Positions 8,867 to 17,829 of a stretch of 64,000 nt of DNA are shown piece by piece. The DNA comes from Halobacillus sp. Nhm2S1 (GTDB taxonomy: Bacteria > Bacillota > Bacilli > Bacillales > Halobacillaceae): assembly GCF_019599545.1 (NCBI RefSeq), contig NZ_JAIEZV010000004.1, forward strand, positions 434,001 through 498,000, read 5' to 3'. Made by a program: the position numbers and the translations under genes. The notes beneath the pieces are model-generated. The model ran no database searches. It saw only the letters and a list, made by a program, of their open reading frames with translations, and was not told where the DNA came from. Position 1 is the first letter of the stretch, and every line of letters begins with the position of its first letter.

Positions 8867-9040
8867 CACTCACTTTCCTACGGATCAACACTATATATTC
8901 TATACCCTTCCAATGCCTGCCACAAGTCGACCAAGACATGGCAAAAGATTTCCGGCAGGGATCAGCACATTCATCCATAGAATAACCTTATCCCAAACCG
9001 TTCATAATGAAACTAATGACAGGCAAAGGAGGGATTACCA

Positions 9041-9163
9041 ATGAAATCGAAAGCCCAAATTTCCAAAGAAAAAAGAAGTACATTAACAAAAGCCCAAGAA
9101 GTAAAGTTCCAGCAGGCATTTAAAAGAGCGAATAAAATAGTAGAAAACACAAGAATGAAGTAA
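9041..9163 (+). CDS. Small basic protein of 40 residues, YfhE-like
   Basis: MKSKAQISKEKRS... to RMK, 40 residues and strongly basic. It has an excellent ribosome binding site (AAAGGAGGG, seven bases before ATG) and ends 40 bp before a strong terminator, so it is very likely a real gene although short. The stretch LTKAQEVKFQQAFKRANK resembles the small YfhE family of Bacillus, of unknown function; this link is from memory of the pattern and is tentative. No membrane segment or signal peptide. Confidence 0.65.
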   Translation: MKSKAQISKEKRSTLTKAQEVKFQQAFKRANKIVENTRMK

Positions 9164-9200
9164 ACATGCTTCCAGTGAGCTTCCCTTTTCTGTCATAAGA

Positions 9201-9243
9201 AAAACACCCAGCATTGCGATCCTCAAAGCAATGCTGGGTGTTT
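9201..9243. terminator. Bidirectional terminator
   Basis: ACACCCAGCATTGC pairs perfectly with GCAATGCTGGGTGT around a 10-nt loop, with A-run on the left and TTT on the right. It sits between the convergent small basic gene and the prolyl hydroxylase gene and can serve both. Confidence 0.85.
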
Positions 9244-9280
9244 CATTATGTTTGAGAGCCATTACTCAACGGCGCTATCT

Positions 9281-9916
9281 TTACCTATACTGTTTTCTCC
9301 TCACCCACATCGTCGCTGCCCATTTCTCTCCAATTGTGACCGGCGATCCGCCATGCAGGGTCCGTTCATTGATCACAGGGTCGGAATAAAAATATTCAAA
9401 ATAGACACCCATGCCTTTCTGAGGGGAGATAGACAAATTCATATGAGGAAAGTACGTTTCCCCACCCTCTTCGACATCATTCAAATATAGAACCAGTGTG
9501 CTGATTCTCGGGTTGTTCTTAGCCTGAACCTTTGACTTGAAGTAGTCATAATGCGCTTTATATTCTTGGCCTTGTTTATAATTCAAAATGTGGAGTCCTT
9601 CTCCATGTTCAACGGGGACATTCATGATGTGCGCCAACCGCTTTTCAATGCGTGTGGTGATATCATCCTCAGGTAAAAATGTGCTGCTGCTTGTCCGAAT
9701 GTCACTCACTTCATGACGGGATCCGATTTTCGAACGATTCATCCGGTTCTGAGAAAGACGGATAAGCTCATCACATTCAGCGTCACTGACGACATTTCCC
9801 AATATAGCAATCTTAGGATCTTCCATTTTGGCAATGATCGCAATCTCCCGGTCTTCAGTCATAATCCTGTTTCCCTTGTGATCAAAAATGGAAGCTTCTT
9901 TCACTGTTAATGTCAA
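9281..9916 (-). CDS. Prolyl 4-hydroxylase family 2-oxoglutarate/Fe(II) oxygenase
   Basis: Protein of 211 residues resembling the Bacillus anthracis prolyl 4-hydroxylase over its whole length (for example IFDHKGN near the start, GEGLHILNY, LYLNDVEEGGETYFP, GEKWAATMWVRR). Iron ligands are His122, Asp124 and His188; Lys198 would bind 2-oxoglutarate. It would hydroxylate peptidyl proline, possibly collagen-like or elongation-factor targets; the substrate here is unknown. The start is the TTG at 9916 with AGAGG eleven bases upstream; this is the only start that keeps the conserved N-terminus. No signal peptide. Confidence 0.85.
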   Translation of the reverse strand: MTLTVKEASIFDHKGNRIMTEDREIAIIAKMEDPKIAILGNVVSDAECDELIRLSQNRMNRSKIGSRHEVSDIRTSSSTFLPEDDITTRIEKRLAHIMNVPVEHGEGLHILNYKQGQEYKAHYDYFKSKVQAKNNPRISTLVLYLNDVEEGGETYFPHMNLSISPQKGMGVYFEYFYSDPVINERTLHGGSPVTIGEKWAATMWVRRKQYR

Positions 9917-10353
9917 CTTTTCATCAACCTCTTCTTATTTTAATAAAACGCTTTCAATAAACGTATATCCTTGAAGAAGATCGGATATGAGAATTATCTT
10001 ACCACCTTTTTATCATTTATTCCTGAGTTTTTATAATAATTACAAAATTGTTCACAAATGGTAAACAGATTACTATTTTTATTCGTCTGACCCCCAAAGA
10101 ATGGTTGATCTTATTAATAAAAACACTACCTCTTCATGTGTATCACATTGCAAGGAGGTAGTGTTTTCACCTAACCAAGATAAGCAGAAAAGATAGATGA
10201 ACCTAGTAAACGGCCACGTATGGATTCACGAACTTGATACACTGAATAAGATAAAAAGCCACCAGGAGAAGAATAAGTTTTTCAACAGTCCTTACAACAT
10301 GAATCCTATGGAAAGCAACCTTTTATCATCCAAGAAAGTTTTTCCTTCCGCTA
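9917..10353. other. Gene-free stretch
   Basis: About 437 bp between the prolyl hydroxylase start and the cupin stop. It holds one inverted repeat (10120-10167) and otherwise AT-rich sequence. A plus-strand reading frame from 10197 overlaps the cupin gene antisense, lacks a ribosome binding site and is not credible. Confidence 0.5.
10120..10167. terminator. Inverted repeat, probable terminator
   Basis: AAAACACTACCTC and GAGGTAGTGTTTT, perfect 13-bp arms around a 22-nt loop, with T-rich ends in both directions. It could end the cupin transcript, though it lies about 190 bp beyond that stop. Confidence 0.55.
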
Positions 10354-11016
10354 CTACATGTTTTTACTTTGTTGAAGAAGTTTTGACTTTCCTGTCCTTT
10401 CCCACTCTTCTACTGTTTCATATGCTTTTTCAGGAGTATATCCCTTCCCTACAAGCAATCCCATTAAGATGAATTCTTGAAGAATGTGCGTAGCATTGAT
10501 CCCTCTTTTAACATCTTCTAACCCTTCATCCACCAAGTATTCCGTGTACTTCACCCATTCGTCCGGGGTTTTCCCATATAGAAGGGGGGTTCCATTCTCT
10601 TGACCGTTTCCTTCTTCCTCAGCCATGGCATCTGCTTTGGTCATATGAATCGTACCAAATGGATGATTGGGAGGAGCATAGATCGAATAGAGTTTAAGTG
10701 GCGTATCCCCTGTATTGATTACATTATGCCAGGTTCCAGCAGGGATTATGATGGCGTCATCATCATAGACATTTCTTTCAAAACTTAAATTGTTTTGACT
10801 CTCGCCCATTTGAGCAATCCCCTGCCCTTGTTCAATACGCAGGAACTGATCGACATTTGGATGCACTTCTAATCCAATATCGCCGCCTGGAGGAATACTC
10901 ATTAAGGTTACTTGTAAGTTTGATCCCGTCCATAAAGCCGTGCGATAGTTTTGATTTTGATTCGTCGCTTCATTGATATTTATGACGAATGGATTGGCTC
11001 CATAATCTTTCAGCAT
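10354..11016 (-). CDS. Cupin-domain protein with helical C-terminal extension
   Basis: Protein of 220 residues. The cupin barrel (about 15-130) shows motif 1 HPNVDQFLRIEQGQG and motif 2 PAGTWHNVINTGD, with one conserved His in each. The 80-residue C-terminal part (KTPDEWVKYTEYLVDEGLED to the end) is helical and unrecognised. Ribosome binding is weak, which fits coupling to the small Tyr-rich reading frame that ends 22 bp upstream. The role is unknown; the pairing with a Tyr/Pro-rich peptide suggests spore surface, but that is inference. Start at ATG 11016 or GTG 11019. Confidence 0.7.
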   Translation of the reverse strand: MLKDYGANPFVININEATNQNQNYRTALWTGSNLQVTLMSIPPGGDIGLEVHPNVDQFLRIEQGQGIAQMGESQNNLSFERNVYDDDAIIIPAGTWHNVINTGDTPLKLYSIYAPPNHPFGTIHMTKADAMAEEEGNGQENGTPLLYGKTPDEWVKYTEYLVDEGLEDVKRGINATHILQEFILMGLLVGKGYTPEKAYETVEEWERTGKSKLLQQSKNM

Positions 11017-11037
11017 CACTCTGTTATAAAAGCCATA

Positions 11038-11130
11038 TTATTGGTTAGGTACAGACCAGTACCCTGCAGAATTTCTATAACCATACACTGGTTGCACATA
11101 ATATGGGTGCGTATAAGGTCCAACATACAT
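11038..11130 (-). CDS. Tyr/Pro-rich 30-residue peptide, possible spore coat component
   Basis: Reading frame of 30 codons starting MYVGPYTHPYYVQPVYGY and ending WSVPNQ. Six of the first eighteen residues are Tyr. A purine-rich site (GGGAAGGGA) lies upstream of the ATG. The composition resembles short Tyr-rich spore coat peptides of Bacillus, but no specific family is recognised. It lies 22 bp upstream of the cupin gene, in the same direction, so the two are probably co-transcribed. Confidence 0.5.
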   Translation of the reverse strand: MYVGPYTHPYYVQPVYGYRNSAGYWSVPNQ

Positions 11131-11237
11131 GTTCTCAAATCCCTTCCCATTTGTTGATTTATCCTATGTAGGGAAAGCGAGGAATGTCCTTGATGTGCAG
11201 TTTTGCAGGGAGGCGAGGTCAAACTAAATGTTCTCAA

Positions 11238-11289
11238 CGAAAAAAGCCTGCCTCCTGGCGCGAATGGTTCACACATAGAGAGGCAGGCT
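11238..11289 (-). terminator. Terminator of topB
   Basis: Minus strand GCCTGCCTC and GAGGCAGGC around a 25-nt loop, followed by TTTTTTCG. It lies directly after the topoisomerase stop. Confidence 0.75.
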
Positions 11290-11302
11290 CAGAATAACAG
11301 GT

Positions 11303-13450
11303 CTAACTTTTTTCTTCCGCTTTCTTTTTAAAATCGAACTTGATCTTATACTCTTCGTCCAAAGTTAAAGCCGTACTGAACGTTTTCTTTCCTTTAAATC
11401 CTTTTAAAACCTTCGTCCGTTTTTTCTCGCAAAGCGTCTTAATCATATTAGGCGTCAGCGTTTTTCCAGCTAACCTTTTCGGAAAACTCACCTTGCAGCC
11501 TTTTTTGTATTCGGAACAAGCATAAAATTTGTACCGGTCCATGATCGAACCTGTCTGACAGGCCGGGCATTTGGCAATCGGCTGATTCCACTTTTTCTTT
11601 TCACCCGTATGTCTGATTTGAACCTTTTGAATAGACTCGGGAGTCTCATGAATCAGTTTTTCAATAAACTGGCTCGTCTGTTTGATGAACATTTGTTTGG
11701 ATCCTTCGCCGCTTCCGATCTTCTTCAAATACGATTCCCATTTGGCTGTCATAGAAGGGCTCGATAACAGCGTACCTTCAATAGCTTCACAAAGTGTAAT
11801 TCCCTTAGCCGTGACGTATACGTTGTTCTTCTTCACTTCAATGTATTTTTGCGCCTTGATCGTTTCAATGATGCTTGAGCGGGTCGCTTCAGTCCCGAGG
11901 CCTTCGACTTCTTTCAAAATCTCTACATCTTCCTCGTCATCCATAAGCCTTCCACAGGTTTTCATCATGTTGATCAGCTGGCCTTCCGTGTACGGTTTAG
12001 GCGGCTGTGTCATACTTTCTTTGATATGAAGGCGAGCGCCCACCTCTTCCCCTTTTTGCACATTCGGAAGAAGTGCTTCTTTTTCCTGTTTTGCTTTCGA
12101 TGGCTTAGGAAAAAGCTCTTTCCATCCTTGATGCACGTCGCGACGTCCTGTCGATTTAAAAGACAGGTCGTGGACATGTGTAAAGATTGCCGTCTCTTCA
12201 TAAACGTAGTCGCTATGGAACATTGCAAGCGTCGTCGCCATGACCTCGGTATAGATATTGCGTTCTTCCCGACTCAGTCCATTCAGCTTTTTCTCCGTCG
12301 GGACCGTCTTCGTCGGGATGATGGCATAGTGCTCCTGAACTTTCTTGCTGTCTACATACCGCTTCCTCGGTTTCAAGGAAAGCGGCTTGAAAGAAACGTT
12401 CAAAGTATCCTGATAGGACTTCAAGTTGTTCACTAAATAAGAGAACTCGCTTTCCGTGATGTAATTACAGTCGGTTCGCGGATAAGAGACTAGTTTTTTC
12501 TCATAAAGTTTCTGCATCGTCTTCAGCACCTGCGATGGTGTGTACTTCCATCGTCTGTTCGCAACACTTTGCAAGGTGGACAACGAATGCAGCTTCGGTG
12601 ATTTTTGGTGTTTGGTCTTCTTATCTACACGCTCGACCGTTCCCTGGTGGTCTACCTTTTCTTTCAGCCCATGCTTGTCCATCAGCGCCTGCACCTTGGC
12701 TTTATCCTTTTCCTTGATTTCAGCTAAGCCCTTATAAGAACCCGCCCCTGATTGAAAAAGTCCCTCGATTTGGTAGAAAGGCTCGGATACAAAGTTCTCT
12801 ATCTCCTTATGCCTCTGGTAAATCAAGTAGACGGTCGGCGATTGCACACGCCCGATGGTTAAGTAGCTTCCGAAGCCTTTCTTCTGTAAGTGCAGCGTAA
12901 ACAGACGACTCGCATTGATCCCTACCATCCAATCACTGATTTGACGAGCCTTCGCTTCATCAAACATACGTAAATCTTTTTCATTGTTTCTTAGATTGTT
13001 AAATCCCTTACGCACTTCGTCCTTCTCAAGGGAATTGATCCACAGCCTGCGAACCGGTTTCCCCTTCACGCCTGTTAAACGGAGAATGCTGTAAAAAATG
13101 TTCGATCCTTCCCGGTCGACATCGGCCGCATTCACGAGCACGTCTGCTTGTTGAAACAAACGCTTGACCTCTTTAAACTGATCCCACTTCCCTTTGGACA
13201 CTTTTTCAAGAAAGCGATCCGGAACAATCGGCAGCTGATCAAGCTTCCATCGCTTCCACTCCGGCTTATAGTCATGAGGTTCTTTCAATTCCACCAGATG
13301 GCCGACGCCCCATGTGATTGTTGCCCCGTCCGGGAAGGTATCATCCGGTTTTAAAACAATATACGTTTTCGTTTTTTCCTGTATTGTAAAAGCCTCTGCA
13401 TATGCTTTTGCCTGAGAGGGTTTTTCGGCTAAGATGACCACTCGTGTCAT
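11303..13450 (-). CDS. topB: DNA topoisomerase III
   Basis: Type IA topoisomerase of 715 residues, the normal TopB length. Toprim domain at the N-terminus with VVILAEKPSQA (Glu9) and NAADVDREG (Asp110, Asp112, Glu114); catalytic tyrosine Tyr323 in LVSYPRTDCNY. The C-terminal part has one zinc-finger-like segment (CPACQTG...CSEYKKGC) and a basic tail. It decatenates replication intermediates using single-strand passage. Start at ATG 13450 preceded by GGGAGTGGGAG. It is flanked upstream by a GC-rich minisatellite and downstream by a terminator; single-gene unit. Confidence 0.95.
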   Translation of the reverse strand: MTRVVILAEKPSQAKAYAEAFTIQEKTKTYIVLKPDDTFPDGATITWGVGHLVELKEPHDYKPEWKRWKLDQLPIVPDRFLEKVSKGKWDQFKEVKRLFQQADVLVNAADVDREGSNIFYSILRLTGVKGKPVRRLWINSLEKDEVRKGFNNLRNNEKDLRMFDEAKARQISDWMVGINASRLFTLHLQKKGFGSYLTIGRVQSPTVYLIYQRHKEIENFVSEPFYQIEGLFQSGAGSYKGLAEIKEKDKAKVQALMDKHGLKEKVDHQGTVERVDKKTKHQKSPKLHSLSTLQSVANRRWKYTPSQVLKTMQKLYEKKLVSYPRTDCNYITESEFSYLVNNLKSYQDTLNVSFKPLSLKPRKRYVDSKKVQEHYAIIPTKTVPTEKKLNGLSREERNIYTEVMATTLAMFHSDYVYEETAIFTHVHDLSFKSTGRRDVHQGWKELFPKPSKAKQEKEALLPNVQKGEEVGARLHIKESMTQPPKPYTEGQLINMMKTCGRLMDDEEDVEILKEVEGLGTEATRSSIIETIKAQKYIEVKKNNVYVTAKGITLCEAIEGTLLSSPSMTAKWESYLKKIGSGEGSKQMFIKQTSQFIEKLIHETPESIQKVQIRHTGEKKKWNQPIAKCPACQTGSIMDRYKFYACSEYKKGCKVSFPKRLAGKTLTPNMIKTLCEKKRTKVLKGFKGKKTFSTALTLDEEYKIKFDFKKKAEEKS

Positions 13451-13573
13451 GGTCTCCCACTCCCTTCATTGAACCCCAAGAGTACTATGGGACGAAGCGT
13501 AAAGCAAGGGATTGACGCCGTTCTTTTGTCCTTTGGTGTGGGGTGCCGGACGTTTTGGGCGAGTTGCTCGCCG

Positions 13574-13725
13574 TTTGGCGTGACCCGCCTCCCCTTTGGC
13601 GCGACTCGCTCTCCCTTTGGCGCGACTCGCTCTCCCTTTGGCGCGACTCGCTTGGCGCGACTCGTTCCACCTTTGGCGCGACTCGCTCCACCTTTGGCGC
13701 GACTCGACCCCTCTTTGGTGGGGCG
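13574..13725. repeat. GC-rich 21-bp minisatellite
   Basis: About seven tandem copies of a 21-bp unit, consensus TTTGGCGCGACTCGCTCTCCC, with one unit shortened to 15 bp and drift at both ends. Because 21 is a multiple of three, several frames stay open (one minus frame encodes repeated SRQRESE), but no ribosome binding site supports translation. It lies between topB and the NERD gene, both on the minus strand, and is far richer in GC than its surroundings. A single related motif (CTTTGGTGTGGGGTGCCGGA) occurs at 13531. Confidence 0.9.
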
Positions 13726-13742
13726 TACTTGTTTTTAGATTT

Positions 13743-14687
13743 TCACTCCAATAGGAACCTTGCTTTTTTAGTAGAACCACTTCGTCCCTTACAATAAGCG
13801 CTTAATAATCGATACACCACATGTCTTGAACCTACCTTTAAAAAATCTCTAGCTTCTTTATTGCTAATCGTTTTGGCCACAAGCACAGCGTATTCTCTCA
13901 AGGCTTGTTCATGAGCAAGGGAAGAGTGATGAGAACAACCTGGACATACCCATTTCATTTTTGTTCTTCTCATTGCATACTTTCCACATGATGGGCACCT
14001 GACTCCTTTCAGCAGATCCAAATAACTCAAGTTGAAACGCTTCATGTAATCCGGCACATGATCCTGATGGGATTCAGCCAGCGCTTGGCCAATTCGTAAA
14101 AGTTCCTCCTTCTTGAACGCCTTCCCTTGGTAATTATCCTTTTTCTTTTTCATGACATCCACGAGAGAGGAAGCACGTATTACTTTTTCATAAATACGGG
14201 AGTCTGAGGAGTCAAACTCGAGGGTACAACGCCTATTCGTAAATACCACCAGGAAGTCGATGGGCATCCGAATCCTTAGCTGCCGCCACAACCATTCATC
14301 TAATAACCGCTTCTGCCGTTCCGCCTGTTCCACGGGATCCTGGAATCCTTCCATGTCACGGCGCATTTCCTTTTTCTCACGGCGGATAGAGATCTGGCCG
14401 GTCATATTTTTTGCTTCAAGAATCAGGATGAAGGAAGGAAATAATATGATCGTGTCGATTTGAAAATAGTGGTGCCCATCATGCAGGCGCAGGTTATGAA
14501 GGATGTAATGAGGGCCTTTCAAATAATCGAGGTGAAAATCAAGGGACTGTTCGCCAATCCAGCCGGCTTTCATTGCAGAGAGGGTTTCTTCTACTTGGGC
14601 GACAGCGGGGTGATGAAGCTGGAGGCGGTGCTTTAGTATTTCCAAATGGACAATGTCAGGAGGGAAGGTGCGGGGTTTTATGATCAT
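13743..14687 (-). CDS. NERD-domain protein with zinc ribbon and C-terminal helical domain
   Basis: Protein of 314 residues. The nuclease-related domain (about 40-150) shows GWIGEQSLD, then QIDTIILFP and ILEAKN, giving the restriction-like Asp78, Glu91 and Lys93. A zinc ribbon follows (Cys231, Cys234, Cys248, Cys251), then a short C-terminal region (SNKEARDFLKVGSRHVVYRLL) that looks like a helix-turn-helix. Role unknown; NERD proteins are thought to process DNA. Start at ATG 14687 with AAGGAG seven bases upstream. The 3' end runs next to the GC-rich minisatellite. Confidence 0.85.
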   Translation of the reverse strand: MIIKPRTFPPDIVHLEILKHRLQLHHPAVAQVEETLSAMKAGWIGEQSLDFHLDYLKGPHYILHNLRLHDGHHYFQIDTIILFPSFILILEAKNMTGQISIRREKKEMRRDMEGFQDPVEQAERQKRLLDEWLWRQLRIRMPIDFLVVFTNRRCTLEFDSSDSRIYEKVIRASSLVDVMKKKKDNYQGKAFKKEELLRIGQALAESHQDHVPDYMKRFNLSYLDLLKGVRCPSCGKYAMRRTKMKWVCPGCSHHSSLAHEQALREYAVLVAKTISNKEARDFLKVGSRHVVYRLLSAYCKGRSGSTKKARFLLE

Positions 14688-14738
14688 AAGTGAACTCCTT
14701 TCCCCTCTATTAAAGTCGAACGCCCCTTTTTTGTCCAG

Positions 14739-14772
14739 AAAAAAGAGACCAGTCCAGTGGTGGACTGATCTC
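14739..14772 (-). terminator. Terminator of the iron alcohol dehydrogenase
   Basis: Minus strand GAGATCAGTCCA, short loop, TGGACTGGTCTC, then TTTTTT; one mismatch in the stem. Confidence 0.85.
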
Positions 14773-14793
14773 TACAAGTCTTCTATTAAAAAA

Positions 14794-15960
14794 TTAAAAA
14801 TCAACATCCTGCCCATAATAAGCGGCAACAAAGAGTTTCCTCATTTCTTCCACAGATGTTTCACGTGGGTTTGTCCCTGTACACGGATCTTCTACCGCAT
14901 TTTCTGCCATCGTATCTACATGTTCTTTGAATAACTCTTCTGAGACACCGAATTCTTGCAGTGTATTCGGTACATCCATTTCGCGATTCAACTCACGGAC
15001 CCACTCGATAAGAGCGTCTACGAGTTCCTGTTCATTCTGCCCCTCTAGACCAATTCTTTTCGCTAAAGCGGCAAAACGATCTTCTACAACACTTCTGTTG
15101 AATTGGATGACATAAGGAAGATAAATCGCATTGGCACAGCCATGTGGCACTCCAAATGTAGGTCCACTCTTATGGGCTAAGCTGTGTACGTTGCCTAATA
15201 CCGCATTAGAGAAGGCCATACCAGCCATCGCCTGGGCATAGTGGACTTTTTCACGACTTTCTTTATCTCCTTTATAGGAGGAAAGAAGGTGTTCTTTCAA
15301 TATTTCAGCCGCTTCTTTTGCAAGCGCATCTGTAAATGTGGTGCGTGGTTTCGCTACATAGGCTTCAATGCTGTGGGTGACAGCATCCATACCGCTGTAA
15401 GCTGTCACGCGTTTCGGCATAGATTCCACCATGACAGGGTCGATAATAGCGAAATCCGGAGTCAGTTCAAAGCTGGCTAGCGGATATTTCACCCCTGTCT
15501 CTGAATCGGTGATGACGGAAAGGTTGGAGATCTCCGATGCTGTTCCGCTTGTCGTTGGAATACCGATGAATTTCGCTTTGGAACGAAGTTCGGGCAGCTC
15601 AAACGGTTTGGTCGCGTCTTCGAAACTTAGATTTGGATGTTCATAGAACAACCAGAAAGCCTTAGCCGCATCCATCGGTGAGCCACCGCCTATACCTATG
15701 ATCCAATCCGGTTCAAAATCCATCACTGTATCCAGGTGTTCCTGTACAAGATTAGTTGATGGTTCTTCTTTTATCCCTTCAATAAGCTTTGTCTCTATAT
15801 TCGCTTCTGCTAGATTTTTTTCAATCGTCTCAAGGTTCCCGTTTTCTTTTACAGAACCTCCTCCAATTACAAGCAGAGCTTTCTTTCCTTCTACAGATTT
15901 TAATATATCAAGAGCATTCTCACTAAAATAAATGTCGCGCGGAATTGTAAAACGGTTCAT
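14794..15960 (-). CDS. Iron-containing alcohol dehydrogenase
   Basis: Group III (Fe-dependent) alcohol dehydrogenase, 388 residues. The NAD(P)-binding region has IGGGSVKENG and IGIGGGSPMDAAK; the metal region has DAVTHSIEAYV, GNVHSLAHKSG and VPHGCANAIYLPYV, giving the usual Asp and three His ligands. Likely oxidises or reduces short primary alcohols or aldehydes in the cytoplasm; the natural substrate is not evident. Start at ATG 15960, preceded by GGGAGGAG; an upstream in-frame start at 15975 overlaps this site. Single gene with its own terminator. Confidence 0.9.
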   Translation of the reverse strand: MNRFTIPRDIYFSENALDILKSVEGKKALLVIGGGSVKENGNLETIEKNLAEANIETKLIEGIKEEPSTNLVQEHLDTVMDFEPDWIIGIGGGSPMDAAKAFWLFYEHPNLSFEDATKPFELPELRSKAKFIGIPTTSGTASEISNLSVITDSETGVKYPLASFELTPDFAIIDPVMVESMPKRVTAYSGMDAVTHSIEAYVAKPRTTFTDALAKEAAEILKEHLLSSYKGDKESREKVHYAQAMAGMAFSNAVLGNVHSLAHKSGPTFGVPHGCANAIYLPYVIQFNRSVVEDRFAALAKRIGLEGQNEQELVDALIEWVRELNREMDVPNTLQEFGVSEELFKEHVDTMAENAVEDPCTGTNPRETSVEEMRKLFVAAYYGQDVDF

Positions 15961-16219
15961 GTAATCTCCTCCCACTTTTTGGTTACACTCGGGAATATTG
16001 CCGCTTTACTTTTTCATCAAACCATTCAGTAGGCTTACTCAATGAATTCGTTCATTTGTAACCCTTGATTTAGTGAGAAAGGACTAAAAAGTCGTGCGTC
16101 TTTCATACTCCATGGATCCGGCCGGCATCACATACCTTCCTCGTGCACGATGTCAGCTATTGAACATGGCTTATGATAAGATATGTAAGGTTAACACTTT
16201 GAACTAAGGAGCATCCATC

Positions 16220-17635
16220 ATGGTACAAATCGCAAAACGAGGGTACACGTTTTTTATCAGCTTGTATGTCCTCATGCATTTTGTCGTTTATTTTATAGGT
16301 GGAGACATGCTATCCACCACTCTTTCCTTATCCGGTTTGGCGGCTTTTGTACTTGGTTACTTCTTCTTGCCTGTGAAACAGGCAGCGATTTCCCTTTTAC
16401 TGCTTATCATTGCATTGATTGTTCACCTTTCCGCAGGGACATCGCTCATTGAAGGAACGGTTTCTGGATTTACAGTGATGAGCGGTCTGATTGCGCTCTT
16501 ACTGATCGTTCCTACTATCAGTTGGGTACTGGAAGAAAAGCCGTACATTGAATCCGTGATCAACTTCGCCCAAAATCTGTTGAATACGAGCCGGAAGTTC
16601 TATTTCGGGATGATGGTGATCACCCAGATCATTTCTTATTTCTTGTTGTTCGGTTCGATCCCCATGGTTTATAGCATGATCAATGACTTTTTGAACAATC
16701 AAAAAGGAGAGGCATGGGAGAATTATAAAGGAACGGCCCTCTTACGTGCGTTCTCCTTAACAACGATGTGGGTCGTCAGCATCCCGAGCTTTATTTTTGC
16801 CGTCGATGCACTGGGAGCATCCTTGGGCTTATCGATTCTGCAAGGATTCTTTATCTCATTCGCAGGGATTTTGTTATCTGTACTGTTTTCCTATTACCAA
16901 GAGCGTCATTACGGCGTGGATCTCACCGCAGGTATTCAGGAACAGCTTCAAAAGATTGCCGAACAAAAGAAACAGGATACAAAAGGAAATCGTGATGCCC
17001 TTGAATTCGGCTTTCTTTTTGTGACGTTATTCGGTTCTATCTTTCTTCTGAACGCCCTTTGGGATGTTCAACTTCTGCTCATTATCCCTATCGTAATCGT
17101 GGCCTGGGTCATTCTCTACTTCATCATTCGTAAAAGAAGCAGCGCGATTACGGAGAATAGCAAAACCTATGTAGACAAAAGCATTCCAAATAAAGCCCAA
17201 CAGTTCTCGATTCTATTGGCCGCTGGATTTTTAATTAACGCGGTGAATCAGTCAGGATATGGCGAGTACATTATCGATGGTCTCTTTTATGTGACAGACG
17301 CCGTCCCGTTTCTGAACTTCTTATGGGTTCTCCCATTTGTCGTGATTATTCTCGGGTTTATCGGGCTCGGTCCATTGACAGTCATCGTCCTCGTCTCAGG
17401 AATTCTGCAAGGTGTGGACCTTCCCTATCCCCCGGAAATCGTTGTGCTCGGGATTACATCGGGGAGCGTCATTTCCATTATGTTATCCCCGCTGATTTTA
17501 CCATCAATCATTTTGAGTTCTGTGAACAAGTTGAGCATCATTAAAAACGGACTGATGTTTAATTATAAATACGCGATTGCTTTTTATGTCATGGTGCAGA
17601 TCTACCTTCAACTTTTTGTGCTGTTTTTCTTATAA
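16220..17635 (+). CDS. Polytopic membrane protein, about 12 transmembrane segments
   Basis: Protein of 471 residues, nearly all hydrophobic, with a cytoplasmic charged loop around 230-255 (QEQLQKIAEQKKQDTKG) splitting it into two halves. The second half has glycine-rich transporter-like stretches (ILGFIGLGPLTVIVL, GITSGSVISIMLSPLILPS), reminiscent of the ion-transporter superfamily. No family is recognised with confidence and the substrate is unknown. AAGGAG lies eight bases before the ATG. Single-gene unit ending in a terminator. Confidence 0.8.
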   Translation: MVQIAKRGYTFFISLYVLMHFVVYFIGGDMLSTTLSLSGLAAFVLGYFFLPVKQAAISLLLLIIALIVHLSAGTSLIEGTVSGFTVMSGLIALLLIVPTISWVLEEKPYIESVINFAQNLLNTSRKFYFGMMVITQIISYFLLFGSIPMVYSMINDFLNNQKGEAWENYKGTALLRAFSLTTMWVVSIPSFIFAVDALGASLGLSILQGFFISFAGILLSVLFSYYQERHYGVDLTAGIQEQLQKIAEQKKQDTKGNRDALEFGFLFVTLFGSIFLLNALWDVQLLLIIPIVIVAWVILYFIIRKRSSAITENSKTYVDKSIPNKAQQFSILLAAGFLINAVNQSGYGEYIIDGLFYVTDAVPFLNFLWVLPFVVIILGFIGLGPLTVIVLVSGILQGVDLPYPPEIVVLGITSGSVISIMLSPLILPSIILSSVNKLSIIKNGLMFNYKYAIAFYVMVQIYLQLFVLFFL

Positions 17636-17649
17636 AAGAAGGAAAATCT

Positions 17650-17687
17650 CCGGCGGGCCTTGTTCAAGGGTCCGCCTTTTCCTTTTT
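17650..17687 (+). terminator. Terminator of the membrane protein gene
   Basis: GGCGGGCC, 8-nt loop, GGGTCCGCC, then TTTTCCTTTTTC; imperfect GC-rich stem right after the stop. Confidence 0.7.
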
Positions 17688-17829
17688 CAGAGCCCTTTAT
17701 GGGAAGCGTATTGCCTTCCACTCATACAGGGGCGGTCATCCTTTTCTGAGAAAAAGAAATGGCAGGAAGGTTTTTTGAATAGGATTTAGAAGGATGTGCT
17801 TAGTATTCTGTATAAACAGGAGGGACACC

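Noticed and set aside
10197-10472. 91-codon plus-strand frame near the cupin gene
   Set aside because: Overlaps the cupin gene antisense and lacks a ribosome binding site.
13466-13797. Several overlapping reading frames of 68-104 codons across the minisatellite (for example repeated SRQRESE)
   Set aside because: They exist only because the 21-bp repeat is a multiple of three; no ribosome binding site, low-complexity product, and overlap with the NERD gene.
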